Positions 1 to 12,524 of a stretch of 64,000 nt of DNA are shown here, piece after piece. Numbering within the stretch: the stretch's first letter is position 1; every line of letters starts with the position of its first letter. The notes below the pieces were generated by a model. It ran no database searches. It was given only the letters and a program-made list of their open reading frames with translations, and was not told the DNA's origin. The stretch comes from Centroberyx gerrardi (Eukaryota > Chordata > Actinopteri > Beryciformes > Berycidae), in contig NC_136013.1 in the NCBI RefSeq assembly GCF_048128805.1, positions 6,828,102 to 6,892,101 of the forward strand, given 5' to 3'. Position numbers and translations under genes: made by a program.

Positions 1-1340
1 AAGTTGCGAGTTATTAGCTCAAGAACTACTTCACTTGTCAAAGTACATGTTTTTGTGATTACATTTGACTAGATTGTACAGTAATATTGCTTGTGTTGAT
101 CTAATATGATGTTAATTATGTGCATTTGTATACTACTTCTCTGTAAGTCTGTGGTGAGCATACATTTTAGAAAAAGACATTGGAGAATGGAGGATTTCAA
201 ATGCTTTAATCACATTATTGATTGAGGTATTTTCACAATTGTCAAGAAATAAAAGACTGTCTATGGCAGTGTATGAATCTGTTATGACCAGCTCTTTTTC
301 TGGGACATTTCAGTCAAAAGCATTTACTGTGGTTTATTTCCATGTCCAGGAAGCAGGAAGGAAGCCATTGGCCTTTACAACAGGAGCAAAAGTGAGAGAT
401 TTTAGTAGGATTCTCTTCCTCCAGAGAATCCTTTTTGAGCCAGTTGTCTGGTGAGACAATACCAGACAATCCCGTCTAACTCCTACGCTTGTCTTATTTG
501 CAAGACAAAAAAAAGCACAAGAAGTGTCTTAGAAGCTAATCTTGTAAATGAATCTCATAAAAGCTGAAAAGTGTGAAGAAGTTTTCTTCATTTCCTCATT
601 GCAGCAATTATCTCATCCCTTTTTTGATATCAGCGCTACAAATTGTCTGGGATTCAACATCTGCTGGTTAACAGATATGCGGCTGTTTATTACATTTTCT
701 GTGTTTCAAAAGCTTTTGTAAATGTGCTGGAAAGAATCTTTTTTCTTTCTTGTGTTTATGCTTATGTATTTTACGGCCTGTTCCACCACACACACTCGCG
801 GGCCTTTGGCATCGTCAGTGAACTGCCCTTGACTCGTAATGGGTTTCTTTTCGTCTGACTGACTGGGATTCCCGCACCAGTAAAGATTTTGCCATGCCCT
901 TTAAAACGTGCAGACAAAAGATGTAGACAACAAAGAGTGCCAGCCCAGTACTGTTGTTTCTCTTTGCATGGTTACCAGACTTCTTGTTGCTCCCTGTAGT
1001 ATGAAACGGTTGTAAGATGTTTACTAAGAGGGCATCGCCGCAATAGGCGTTTGCATGCGTGTTACCTTGGACTCCCCTCGGTTCCCTCTATTCATGTGCG
1101 GAATCTCATTGTTGGTAGGGACATCATTCAAGCTGGTGTTTTAAGGCTGGAGGGAGGCTCCCAGTTCATTAGAGCTGTGTTTCGAGGGTTGGAGTAAGAG
1201 GGGGTACTACGTCTTGTGGTGACAGCGAGCTGCGGTGAATAGTCCCAGAAGATTCACAGATTTGGGGGGAAAGGGCCAAGAAGGAGCGGAGTGCTTGAAG
1301 CGTTGCGCCGAAGAGAAACCAGAGGGAGACTCCTTGGAAG
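1..1340. other. 5' flank, no gene seen
   Basis: AT-rich sequence upstream of the first gene. The short open frames here have no recognisable protein similarity and no fitting splice signals. The part nearest 1340 should hold the promoter and 5'UTR of the ZP-domain gene, but I see no decisive core promoter motif. Confidence 0.5.
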
Positions 1341-4300
1341 ATGGCACCTGCCAGTTTGGTGTTTGCCTGGCTACTGTTCACCATGAGGATGTTCACCTCC
1401 GCTGTCTATCTGGAGCCTGAGGAGGCGGGTGAGCTCACACCTCAGATCAAACCGCCTCTGGGGGCTGATCTGTCAAGGGTCGAACATGTTGCTGTTGGAG
1501 GGAAAATTTTCAGAAAGTCTTCGGGACTTTAGAAAGACACTTTTTTCAGATTGATGACTATAGGTTTAGACTGGGTTTCCCTGGCTGCAAGAACCATGAA
1601 ACATAAAGGACCATGTAAAGCTTCAAGTCGAGTAGAAACATGAAATTAATCAAAATGGGTTCTTCCACAACAGCAGCAATGTGTTTTTGCATTTGACATT
1701 AAAATGTAATTGATATCTATAGTATATGTGGAAAATATATAGATAGTCCATGAGACTTAAATGTATGAAAATGCACAATGTAAATAGCTTTATCTATATT
1801 TATAATACCATTAGATTACCTGAAAGGAGTAGTTACAACAAATCCTGTAGATTGGTAAATGCATCGCTGTGTTATCAACCTCTTAGTCTGCAGATCCTTA
1901 TTTATTTTCAAATACTGTTTGGTCATATGATATATTTTAGAGTAATTGATAGATTGAGGCTACCATCCAGTAGTATATATTGATATTACTGATAACTTGC
2001 CTGACCTTTGTATCCAATTGTTCTGATATGTTAGACTACCACACCCATCTGGTACTCCCTGCAGGTTAAAACAAGCCGCACAAATTATTTGCCTAAATTA
2101 TTTGCTTCCAACCCAGGTCAGTTAGTCTGTAACAGTTTTCAAAATTAGCCGTATCCTGTGTTAAAGTCATTTACATTACTTTTAAATTTTAACAATTTGA
2201 ATAGAATATTATTTCTGAGTGAGGTTTAACCTGTTTTTATCTTCCTCCTTTCTCTTAGAGCTCAATGAAACTGTCATTTGTACCAACGACCATATGGAGG
2301 TTGTTATTCCCAGCACTTTTTTCCTCAACAAAGTGCCTCCAGTTTATGTAAGTGAACGCCAACAAAACTCAAAGTGTTTTGCCTGGTACTTTGCGTACCG
2401 ACACCCTAAATTATTTCCTTACTTGCTTTCCTTGCTTTGCTTACTTAGGTTTGGGATTTGCATTTAAATGATCCAGAGTGCCGCGGTGTTGAGGTCGGAG
2501 AAGACTATGTGTTCAGCATTAAGACAAATCTCTCTGACTGCGGAACTATAATGGTATGACCTACAAACTTTTCTTAAACATTTCCTTAAAAGTGATGTAT
2601 TCTGTGCAGATTGCTGGGTCAGGCCATGTCCGAGGGATTTACGACTCCAACTAATCAAATTGTGCGCGTGAACTCAGTCGTTTAGAACACCTCTAACAAA
2701 AGAAGAAGACACTAGCATGAAGACAAACTACAGTCGGTATCTCCATTATTGGCAACATAAAATCCCCATCATAATAAATTATCTATTTTACGATGTCCAT
2801 GGTTGTTGTGGGAACTGGCCCCTGTCTGGATCTCTTTAGTGCCAAAAGAGGAGCTAAATTGGTGAGGCAATTGCACTTTACATAACACTAAAAATAACTC
2901 GAATAACTTAAGACTAGAAAAGCCACTTTTTTCCCTTGTATGACGCAAGTGTGGACCGTGGGCCTCTGCGTTCAGATCGCCACTATGGAATTAGCTCATA
3001 GCAAGCACAATAAGGTGGACAGAGAAAGGCACATACTCTGAGCCCAGACAGAAAGGAGCAGAGAGAAAAGAAGGGGAGTGGCGTGTATTTCAAGGAAGAA
3101 GGGTAGCGTTGTTCCTTTTCCCCGTAACAGCCCAGGACTTTATTCAAAGCAGCGGAGGGGTGCCTGAATGGGCCTGTAGTTCTAAATTATCAGGATTTAC
3201 ATGGAAATGATGATCGTGTGTTAAGGTCCAGTGAATAGGCAGGCCATAATTCATTAGCCAACTGATTATTTTCCTCCAGCCACTCTCATGGAGCGCCTGC
3301 GCTTCCCAGACGACAATTTCAACATTGGCAAGGCATAAATCCGTACTTCAGAACATGAGTGCCCTTGAATTGCTTGCTTGGAATGCATAGAGGCTTTTCT
3401 TGTAAAGCGAGTAAAAGGTTAACACAGCTTTGAAGCGGGAGGAAATCTCCCTGTACCCCACCTCAGCAGTTTTACAAGGCTTTTTGCATAGCAGTTTGAG
3501 GGAAGTAAGCCCGCTCTGGATTACATGCTGTTGCTAAAGGAGAAGAATGCCGTAGCTGTCAATCTTCTTTTCACCTTGAACTTAGAACCTTTTAAAACCC
3601 ACTGTCAGAGAAGAAATGAGTGAATAGTTAGGTTTAGAGGTCGGCCATATCCAATGAAACATGACGGTGCCCTCGGTCGTGTCTCTCTGATGGTTTCGCA
3701 CCGACACCGAGGCTTCGTATTTCCCTGTGAAAAGTGCAAGTGTCAGTGGGGTTCTCTTGCGCAGTAATGAAGACCTGTTCCCCTCGCTGTAGAAACTAGT
3801 CATAGTGGGGGGTTGTGTGTTTACCAAGAGGTAGTAAAAGATGTCTGGACCGTTAGGGCATGGGGCAATTCATCCTGCTCAATAACCACAGGTCCCATCC
3901 TCCATTTGCGCTCGACGGGGGCCCAGACAAACCTTGGACACAACCTTTACACCCGTCTCCGTTTTATGGTTTCACCTACGTCAGTAGACAGCAACTGAGC
4001 ATTGAACTGTATCACTCACATTTACGGTGTGTGAAAGGATTATATCTGTTGAAGTTATGGCTTGGGAAAGAGTGTCCCAAGGTGAGGCCTAAAGGGTGCG
4101 GGTACACCACTCTCTTTCATGGGCTACCTGGAGATGTGATGACCTTTCTCCTGTAGCTTTCAATCTGATTCCTATAGCTGGAAGATGCTGTGAAACTACC
4201 TCTATCTTACATTTGCCCTACCGTTTGCCCTGCTATTACACTCACCTCACTACAGCTGCAGCCATGATACTATATGCCATGTTTCTCAAATGCTTGTAGC

Positions 4301-7300
4301 TGAATATTGAATGTTGAATGCACATGTAGTATGTACAGTGATACATATACAGTGTACTGCTGTCTATCATGTCTTACACTTTACCTTTGCACTGTATGCA
4401 AGGTACTGCTGGCCTTGCACCATGTAGGATCAGTACTGTGAAACTCTGTAAGTCTCTGCACCAATGTCACCAAGAATTCAGATAATTGTTTGCTGATGAC
4501 TGTTTCAAGCCAGAAGGGTCAGCCATCCCCTCAGCTTATTATTGTTGGTAAAATTCAGTTTCTCAACTGATGAACGGGCCACTTCAGCCTATGATTGTTT
4601 TTGCAGTTCAGCTTCTGAACTGTTGAGCAGGACACTTCAGTCCAGCAGGCTCAGCTGTCCAGTTAGACTACTGTTGAGGCTGAAAGTGAGGTTAGACATT
4701 GCTGGAAGTTGTTGTGAACCAGATTAAGTGGTGTTCAAGTGTAGATAAAGGGTAGATTAGTATAGTTCGGTAGGACGGCAGAATTGTTGAGCCGTCTGGA
4801 GGTTTCGTGAGCCGAATTCAATGAAACATGTAAGGAGAGGTGCCCACTTGATAACCCCAATGACACACCTACTATCAACTTCCCTTTCCCTTAACACCCA
4901 AGCTAGGTTTCTGCATTGGTTCTCAATCCCAATGCCACCCAAAACAGCACAAGGGTTAGTTACATCAGATTGTATAGTGTGTAGTGTATTTGCAAAAAAA
5001 GTAAAATTTCGAGACATTTATTGTACATAGCGATTGAAATGATTCTTATTCTAATTCTTTTCCGATTGACCCTCATGTTTGTCTTGTTTTCTCCTTAGGC
5101 CTCAGATGATACACACATCATGTTCATCAACACCATACGCAATAACGACTCAGATATCGTTACCAGAAACTACATTAACATAACGTTTGTATGCCGCTAC
5201 CCCATCAACTACATGGTCCAGCAACCCAACGGTGAAAACATGATTAGAGTGGATGTCAGGTAAGCATTGGTTTCTTTATCTAGAGGACAATAGATCTGTT
5301 AGTTAAATTCTTTGGTGTTAACTTGTGGCTCTATAAACGTTCTCTCTATAGAACCATCACTCTGAACACAGAGGATGGGAACTTCTCAGTGTCAATGTTA
5401 CTGTACAAAGATGAGGCCTTTGAGGACAGGTGGACCACCGTGCCGTCACTCACCCTGGATGACGACATCTTTGTGAAAGTTTTCATGGTAATCTAGTATT
5501 CCCTTTCCATAACTATCTTCATTAAAGGGGCACTTCGCCAAAAACAAAGCCGCTTACTATGCAGAAACCTCACACATATCCCCAAACTGTAAATAATCGT
5601 CTACATTTGGTTCGAGAGTTAATGAATCTGAATTTGTCTTTCAACTGGAGAGATTCAGACACCAGTTATTCAGTTTGGTGTTAACTACAGCTCAGTGAAT
5701 GAATAAAAACATTGCTTAGCTTAAAGTCTCACTGAATGATACTGTTGGGAAAATATGGTTCAAGCTAGTTTCAGTTTGTTTCACATGCGTAGGGCTCTTT
5801 AGGAATTAAAGAATTTAAAGGAATTAAATAGCACAAAGCATTCCAACTAAATGTCAATTGAACTTAAGACCGAAACAAAAATCTTTCTGGGGAGAATTCA
5901 TTATACTAGTAGTGAATGGGACAAAATAGAGTTTGATGTATTCTTACTATTGACTGCTATTTTTGGACTTGGTTAAGCATGTTGTTATACTATCTTAAGC
6001 AATGTGTTGTGCTGTGGGATGTTCCAGGCCCTCTATAAATGGGAGAAGGGGGACAAAAAAACTGAGTTAGAATGTATTGTGGGTGAAATGCCCCTTTAAG
6101 ATTAGCCCCAAGATTGTGTATGCAGTACGAATAGAAGTAGGAATTAAAGACTTAGAGAATTGAAAGGAATTAAATGCCAAAACAAAGCATTCCAACTAAA
6201 TACCAGTTAAACTAAAGACCAAAACAAAAATCTTTCTGGAGAGAATTCACATACTAGTGAATGGGACAAAATAGAGTTTGAAGTATTCTTGCTATTGACA
6301 GCTATTTTTGGATCAGGTTAAGCACGTTGTTACACCATGTTAAGGAATATGGTGGGATGTTCCAGGCCATGCTGGAAATCTAACACTCCACCCGTGACTA
6401 GACAGTAATTTGAGTGCAGGCCCTCTTCTCCATGTTGTTATAAGAAGTTGATATCAGTGCTTTTATCCACATGGTCTACAAGCCCCCCACTCCCCCACCA
6501 CCACACACACACACACACACACACAACCCCCAACACACTCCCGCAAGGCCCCTTTCCTCACATCTCCATCTCCTCCCTCACCTACATGAAAGACTTGTGC
6601 CGATTCCAAATGTGTCTCTCCAGCTTCCAGAAACCCCTTGCTACAGCTGTTGTTTACTTACTATGAATTAGCATCTGATGACCTACTATGGAAAATTGTT
6701 TACCTTGTGTGAAGAATGACTGACCATCGCCCCAACTCCGTGTGTCTCCTAGATACCAGCTCACTTGATGCTGCGTATGGAGAGATGTTGGGCTACACCC
6801 ACCAGTGACCCGTACAGCAACATTCAGTACACTTTCATCCAGGACAGGTCCGTTTCAAGACAGTTTGAACAAAAGCTGATGTTATTTTACAATGAGCAAC
6901 CACACCTCTGCAATTTGTAATACTGCATGAATAACAATAATATACAAGCAAATAGCAGCACTGAATAGGAGAGTTTTTATTGCTGTCTCACAGTTTATGC
7001 ATGCATTGGTGCTTGCAGCAGGCAAGGCATCTGTTTTTTTCACTTGGTGTCTCACAGCTGATAAAAAAAGAATTCTCTCTTTGTTTTTTATAACATCGTA
7101 TTTAGACGATATGTTGAAACATGCACTGTTGCCATGTTGTTTCATCACACTGGCAAACAGCACTTAGTCCTCTTACGAGAGCGCTGTTGAAATCTGAAAT
7201 AAGAGAATTAGTTGCTTAGAGAGCTGGCCAGACAACAACTCTCTGGGCCCGGTCATGTGACCGCTGTCTGAGGCCATATGCGTTTCAGTTCAACAGCTGT

Positions 7301-8529
7301 GCATGCCCTTGACAACCCGGCAGTATTTTGTACTGTTAGCAACGGCATAGCAATGAAATGCAGAAGGATTTCACAATGCCAGAGGGGAAAATACTCAAAC
7401 AAACCTGTCTCTTGCTGTGTTGAATCACTTGAAAATAATGTTTGCATTATTTTGTTAGCTTTGCAATAAATCACACAAGTTAAATGATTCAGTCTGTTCA
7501 TGAAATGCTAGAGCTCTCCCTCATCGTTTCTTGCTGTGAATGTACTGTATGGCATTCTACATGTAGATCTCACTACCACCACCCCTCCCTCTCTCGCTCA
7601 GCTGCCCGGTGTTGTCAAACGAACAGACACTGACTGTGCTGAAGAATGGCCAAGGTCCAGAGGCCATGTTCAGGATACAAATGTTCAAGTTTGTGGGCAG
7701 CTCTTACACCGACGTCTTCCTTCACTGCAACGTCCAGATCTGCCACAACACACCGGGGGTCTGCCAGCCTGTGAGTCAGCTCATGTCATACCCATTCCTC
7801 AAATTGGCAGGCAGAGGCCAGTTCAGACAAGCAGCCTATGTGCAGCTTATGTCCTTAATATAGACTCAGCAGCCTAGAATTGTTTTTCAGATGGATGAGC
7901 TAGTAGCTAAGCTGCCTTGATGCAAAATCTATGGGGACAGTGGTTCTTATTGTAGTTGAATTAACGCACTGCTTGACAATGAGGCTGTGTTGGCAACTTG
8001 TACATGACAATGAGGCTGGTAGCCCCTCTGTTTCTGTCATTCACTGATGTGTTTGCCAACACAACCCTTTGCAAAAACAGAACTGTTCTGGTGAAGATGG
8101 ATTAGCGAGGATGCGGAGAGACATCCCTCTGTCCCATACAGTATCTTATGGACCAATCAGACGACTTCTGGGAGAACGGGACAAGCCCAGTCTGAGTATG
8201 TTCCCACTGATACCTTTTGCACCATCTCTGTGACTCTTATTGAGTTCATGTAGAGTCATTCAAGTGTTCACACTTTCAAAGCCTTGCAGATGCTAGATAC
8301 TGTATGCAACAATTGATATGCAGAGTGGGATAACTGTCTCCTTTTCTCTGCAGATGCAGGAGGAGTCCCCCCTGTGGAGACCTTTGTCCTCGGAGGGCTG
8401 CTTGTTGTCTTGCTGCTGGTCACAGGGGTGTTTGGGAGGCTATGGCTTCGCTCCAGACGTTCCTACCCAGCGCAGGAGGCGCAGCTCACCCTGTCCAACA
8501 TTCACCACATCTCAGAGGTGGCCTCATGA
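1341..8529 (+). CDS. Small transmembrane zona pellucida (ZP) domain protein, 377 aa, 9 exons
   Basis: Coding exons: 1341-1428, 2259-2347, 2449-2553, 5099-5259, 5352-5487, 6753-6847, 7602-7770, 8081-8195, 8354-8529. All have GT/AG borders and the phases close to 377 codons plus stop. Residues 1-21 form a signal peptide (MAPASLVFAWLLF). ZP-N follows (about 37-140), then ZP-C (about 145-285) with the family's paired cysteines and the QDSCP segment, which aligns with QDRCP of uromodulin. RMRR at 291-294 fits a furin site. The downstream IPLSHTVSYGPI resembles the external hydrophobic patch that blocks early polymerisation. A membrane helix (about 330-352) and a short basic tail end the protein. 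There are no EGF, CUB or other extra domains. ZP modules polymerise into extracellular filaments; here release by furin is inferred. It resembles the uromodulin/GP2/tectorin class, but I cannot assign an orthologue. Confidence 0.88.
5522..6099. mobile_element. MITE-like element in intron 5 of the ZP gene
   Basis: The left end reads TTAAAGGGGCACTTCGCC and the right end is its inverse with two mismatches (about 6082-6099). The 578-bp interior has no coding capacity. This is the form of a non-autonomous DNA transposon. No transposase is present, so the superfamily is not assigned. Confidence 0.6.
5801..6368. repeat. Direct duplication of a 230-bp segment, 338 bp apart
   Basis: Bases 5801-6030 and 6139-6368 are the same length and clearly homologous. 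Both begin AGGAATTAAAGA, share AATGGGACAAAATAGAGTTTG in the middle and end TTCCAGGCC. The first copy lies inside the MITE-like element and the second lies just beyond it. Divergence is roughly 10-15 % by eye. Confidence 0.8.
6499..6525. repeat. (CA)n microsatellite
   Basis: A run of about 12 CA dinucleotides in intron 5 of the ZP gene, inside a C-rich stretch. Confidence 0.9.
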
Positions 8530-8672
8530 ATCAGGGGCCCTTGCAAACAAACAAATGGACAGACAAACACATGCACGCACACACAAATGTGATTTATGAT
8601 AATAATGAAAGCCTTGCATATATTTCTCTGTTTAAAACTAATTTCTTGTTTTGTAAGAAAGCAACAAAACGT

Positions 8673-8678
8673 AATAAA
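8673..8678 (+). terminator. Poly(A) signal of the ZP-domain gene
   Basis: AATAAA lies 144 bases after the stop codon, so the 3'UTR is short. Confidence 0.7.
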
Positions 8679-8889
8679 GATTTCTCTAAATGCTGTCCCT
8701 GATTCTTTCATTGTAAAAGTACCTATGTGATTTGAATTGCCTCGCAGGAATTTGAATCCATTAGAAAGCCTAATAACCACGCAGAGATGTGTGATGACAT
8801 GTATAATATCCTCGGGGTATTCCCCAGCCTGTCTATTTCAGTGCGCTCTCATAGGTCTGCGTCGCTTAGCCAAATGTTACTGGTCTTTT

Positions 8890-9121
8890 GCTTGATGACG
8901 TGATACTCTAGCGCCCCACACTTTTATGATCAACACAAACGCCGACTGGCAGAACAGCGAAGGTCTCATATAGCAAACTAGAAACCAGTCACAGCCTGCT
9001 CATAAGAAGACTTGAGTCTGTGACAGTGAGCTGTTTTTGTAGGTCTAGTTTTCGCGTTATTTCTGAGAGTTGAGGTAACGTCAAAGATAATAAAAGAGGC
9101 TTGGATTGCCCCTTTATTCGG
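8890..9121 (+). other. fbxo30: Probable non-coding first exon of fbxo30
   Basis: A strong donor (GGTAAGCAG) follows base 9121. The matching acceptor TTTGTTTCAG ends at 10108, directly before the exon that carries the fbxo30 start codon. The 5' limit is a guess. The sequence just upstream is GC-richer than its surroundings, as expected for a housekeeping promoter. Confidence 0.5.
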
Positions 9122-10170
9122 GTAAGCAGTTTTCTAAAAGCTAACTTATCAGCTAACTTAGCTAGCTAGCCACTGTAGCTGCTAGCTAATGCTAGCTTGC
9201 TGGCCATGTTGTTGATGTTGTTGTGCTTTTGTGTAACAAAGTTTTGTGTCCCATCAGATCAGCTTCGTCAGTGGCGCAATTACCATGCAAACGAGCTTTT
9301 ATATGTTAAATAAGTTTCATTCGTTATCCCTAAGATAAACTTTTGTTGTTAATTGCCAGAACCAACTGCCGGTCCTGTTTGTGTTTTTAGCTGTTTGCTA
9401 ATTTGCCAGCTACGCTTGCGTAATTTAGCTAGCTGTTGTTGGCCATGGCTGCAGTGACTTGGACAATGGCTCTTGTGTGTGGCACTGCGGTTTGGACTTT
9501 GGGCTTGCAACATCGCTGTGGTTCTTTAAATTATTATTTGGCGTATTTCAGTTAGTTAGACACATCATCTTACAAATCCCTTAACACAAGTCTAACCAAC
9601 CTCAGAGGTGTTTAACCTCATGGGTCTATTTTTGCTGTTAGGCAAACAGTCTGCATAGCATGTTCAAATTCTTAAGGTTTTGTTGTCAGACTTGTCATCA
9701 AGCAACATGAATGGACAGTTGCTTCTCAGAGTCAGAGGTGAGGGGTCAAGTGTACCCTAAGTGTGACCCTGGTGTGACCATGTAACCTAAGAGAGGAGTG
9801 TTGTGAAATGTTATTGAACAGCTTAAAGATTTAGTAAACATGTTTTTGAGAGTACATGTCTAGGAATTAAGTCACAGAATACTCTTAAGGCATGAGACTT
9901 CACGTGTTTCACGTAGGAGGGTTGCAGAGATGTCAGTGGGACAATGTAACGGTAGCATGGTATGATAGCTGGCCTTTCACATGGTTATATGTCCCAACAC
10001 TTGACTGCTGCCCTGGCTTACAGCATGAAAAAAATTGATGGTTACGGAGGCATCAGTGCAATTTCTCAAGATTTATGAAACAAGTATTTTTGCTTGCCTT
10101 TGTTTCAGGGTTGAAAACGTCACCCCTTTTTCCTGGAAGCACCACTTGGACAAGGAGCAACAGCGTGAAA

Positions 10171-12524
10171 ATGGAGAGCCTGCACACCCACTGCCTTAAG
10201 TGCATCAATAGAAGATGCATGACAAGGCCAGAGACGGGTGTTTCCTGTGACCTCATTGGCTGTCCTCTTGTCTGTGGGGCAGTTTTTCACGCATGCAAAA
10301 TAGAGGAACATCGTCTACTGTGTCCATATGAAAGGGTGCCTTGCCTAAATAGCGGATTCGGTTGTCCATTCACTATTGCTAGGATCAAGATGGCAGAACA
10401 CCTTGAGACGTGCCCAGCAAGTGTGGTGTGTTGCACTATGGAGTGGAACCGCTGGCCTGTGAGCTATGCTGATCGCAAGTCCTATGAAAACTTGAGCAAA
10501 GACTTTGATGAGGTGGAGCAGCTAGACATGGCCTTGGCCCTGCAGGATCAGAGGATGCTGTTAGAGTCTCTGAAGGTGACAACCAATGTGTCAAAGAATG
10601 GAGATAAGCAAGTTGATGAAAGTGACAAGATGGCCACAGCATCAAGTCTACCAGAGACAATGTTGAGTAATGGAACAGTGGACATGGAAGAAGAGCCCTA
10701 TAATGAGTTGTATAAGGCCTCAGTGGAGACGAGCAGAAGCTTAGCAGTTGCCTTGGACATCCTCTCTAATTCCAAGGATGTCAATGTGATCGTAGGAAAT
10801 TTAAATGGGGCAAAGACTGATAAGAACGGAGCGCTTCACAACGGAGAAAATGGTGATAGTCATAGTGATTTTGCCGTTGAGGATGTGAAGAATGTAGATA
10901 TGAAGGAGAGTGACTCTGATTCAGAGTGTGAGCTCGGAGCAGTAGGTGGAGTGGATTGTGCAGTGGGGACAGATGGGGAAGAGGACGAGATTAGCTGGGT
11001 GGAACAAAATGAGTTTGTTGAGTTGTTTGTTGAAGACGAGAAGGATGACATTATCAACGAGCCAATAAATAATTCCTACTATGTCAGGCCAGAGATGCCT
11101 TATCATTCCATGCCTGTTGTAGCACTGGAACCCCCTGTGCCCCAACCAGCACCACTTTCACCTCCAATGCCGTTCCTGCTGCCTGAGCATGTGCGAAATA
11201 ATTTATTACAACACCTGCCCATTGAACTCGGGTATAGATGCCTGGAGCGTAAGCTGCAGAATGTAGAAGTGCTTAGAGGAATGAGTGTGTTTACATTCAA
11301 CGGACGACGGGCTCTGCTGTCAGACCCTTACTTGTTTCGGGCAAAGATGGAGGACAAGGCAGTAGACACATCTGACTTGGAAGTTGCAGACGACCCCATG
11401 GGCCTCCACGGCATCGACCTCATTACCGCAGCTCTGCTCTTTTGCCTCGGTGACTCACCAGGAGGCAGAGGAATCTCAGACAGCAGGTTCGTCGATGGCT
11501 ACCACATTGACTTTGGTACGCAGACGTTCTCCTTTCCTTCGGCCATTCTTGCTACCAACACCATGGTGGGAGACATTGCTTCAGCGTCGGCCTGTGACCA
11601 CGCCAGCCCGCAGCTTTCCAACCCGAGCCCCTTCCACACTCTCAGGCTGGACTTGGTGCTTGAATGTGTGGCCCGATACCAAACCAAGCAGCGCTCCATG
11701 TTCACTTTTGTGTGCGGGCAGCTGTTCCGGCGGGACGAGTTCTCCTCTCATTTCAAAAATGTTCACGGGGACATCCATGCTGGACTCAATGGCTGGATGG
11801 AGCACCGCTGCCCCCTGGCCTACTACGGTTGCACCTACTCCCAAAGACGATTCTGCCCGTCTGTACAGGGTTCCAGAATCATCCACGATAGGCACCTTGG
11901 CTCTTTTGGAGTGCAGCCTGGTCTACCCTTGAGAATCGGGGACAACCTCCCAAAAAACACCTGTCGCTTTGGCTCCCAGTGTGACCATCTCAGCAGTCTT
12001 CCGTTTGAGCTGTTGCAGCATGTAGCAAGCTTCCTGGACGGCTTTAGCTTGTGCCAACTGTCCAGGGTGTCCCGCACCATGAGAGACGTGTGCGCTAGCC
12101 TGCTCCAGATGCGTGGCATGGTCGTCCTGCTGTGGGAGAAGAAACGGCGTGCTGATGGGTCTTCTTCGTGGCAGATAACAGATAAGGTGAGTCCTTGAGT
12201 GAGTCATCTCTTGCCAATGTAACAAACACATTATGCAACCGTTAGTCTAGGTAAGACGTACAATAATGTCTGTCGCTGCATGAGAAGTAATGCGTTGATT
12301 CTCTGTTGTATGTCAATCAGGTGTGGCGATTCAGCACAGCCTTTGGTACAGTGAATGAGTGGAAGTTTGCCAACATCGCCAGCATGGCTGACCATCTCAA
12401 AAAGTGCAAGTTCAACACGATCGCACGTCGGGAGGAGGCAATCCCTCTGCCATGCATGTGTTTCACCAGGGAGCTCACAAAAGAGGGAAGGTGTTTACGT
12501 TCAGTCCTCAAGCCAGTAGCATGA
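10171..12524 (+). CDS. fbxo30: F-box only protein 30, 739 aa
   Basis: Substrate-recognition subunit of an SCF (SKP1-CUL1-F-box) ubiquitin ligase. The mammalian protein is known as MUSA1, which promotes muscle protein turnover. Coding exons are 10171-12186 and 12321-12524, joined in phase 0; human FBXO30 is about 745 aa. The start chosen is MESLHTHC, because the open frame upstream of it lies before a clear splice acceptor at 10108. Residues about 10-95 hold the TRAF-type zinc finger (CMTRPE, CDLIGCPLVCGAVFHAC, then CxxH-type repeats). A long acidic linker follows. Residues about 608-650 hold the F-box (SSLPFELLQHVASFLDGF). The C-terminus VWRFSTAFGTVNEWKFANIA to RSVLKPVA matches the mammalian protein almost residue for residue. 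No break is visible. Confidence 0.97.

Noticed and set aside
218-858. Two short open frames in the left flank
   Set aside because: No similarity, no splice-consistent structure, AT-rich chance frames.
10075-10170. In-frame N-terminal extension of fbxo30
   Set aside because: A strong splice acceptor ends at 10108 within the extension, and the mammalian protein starts at the MES/MEE position.
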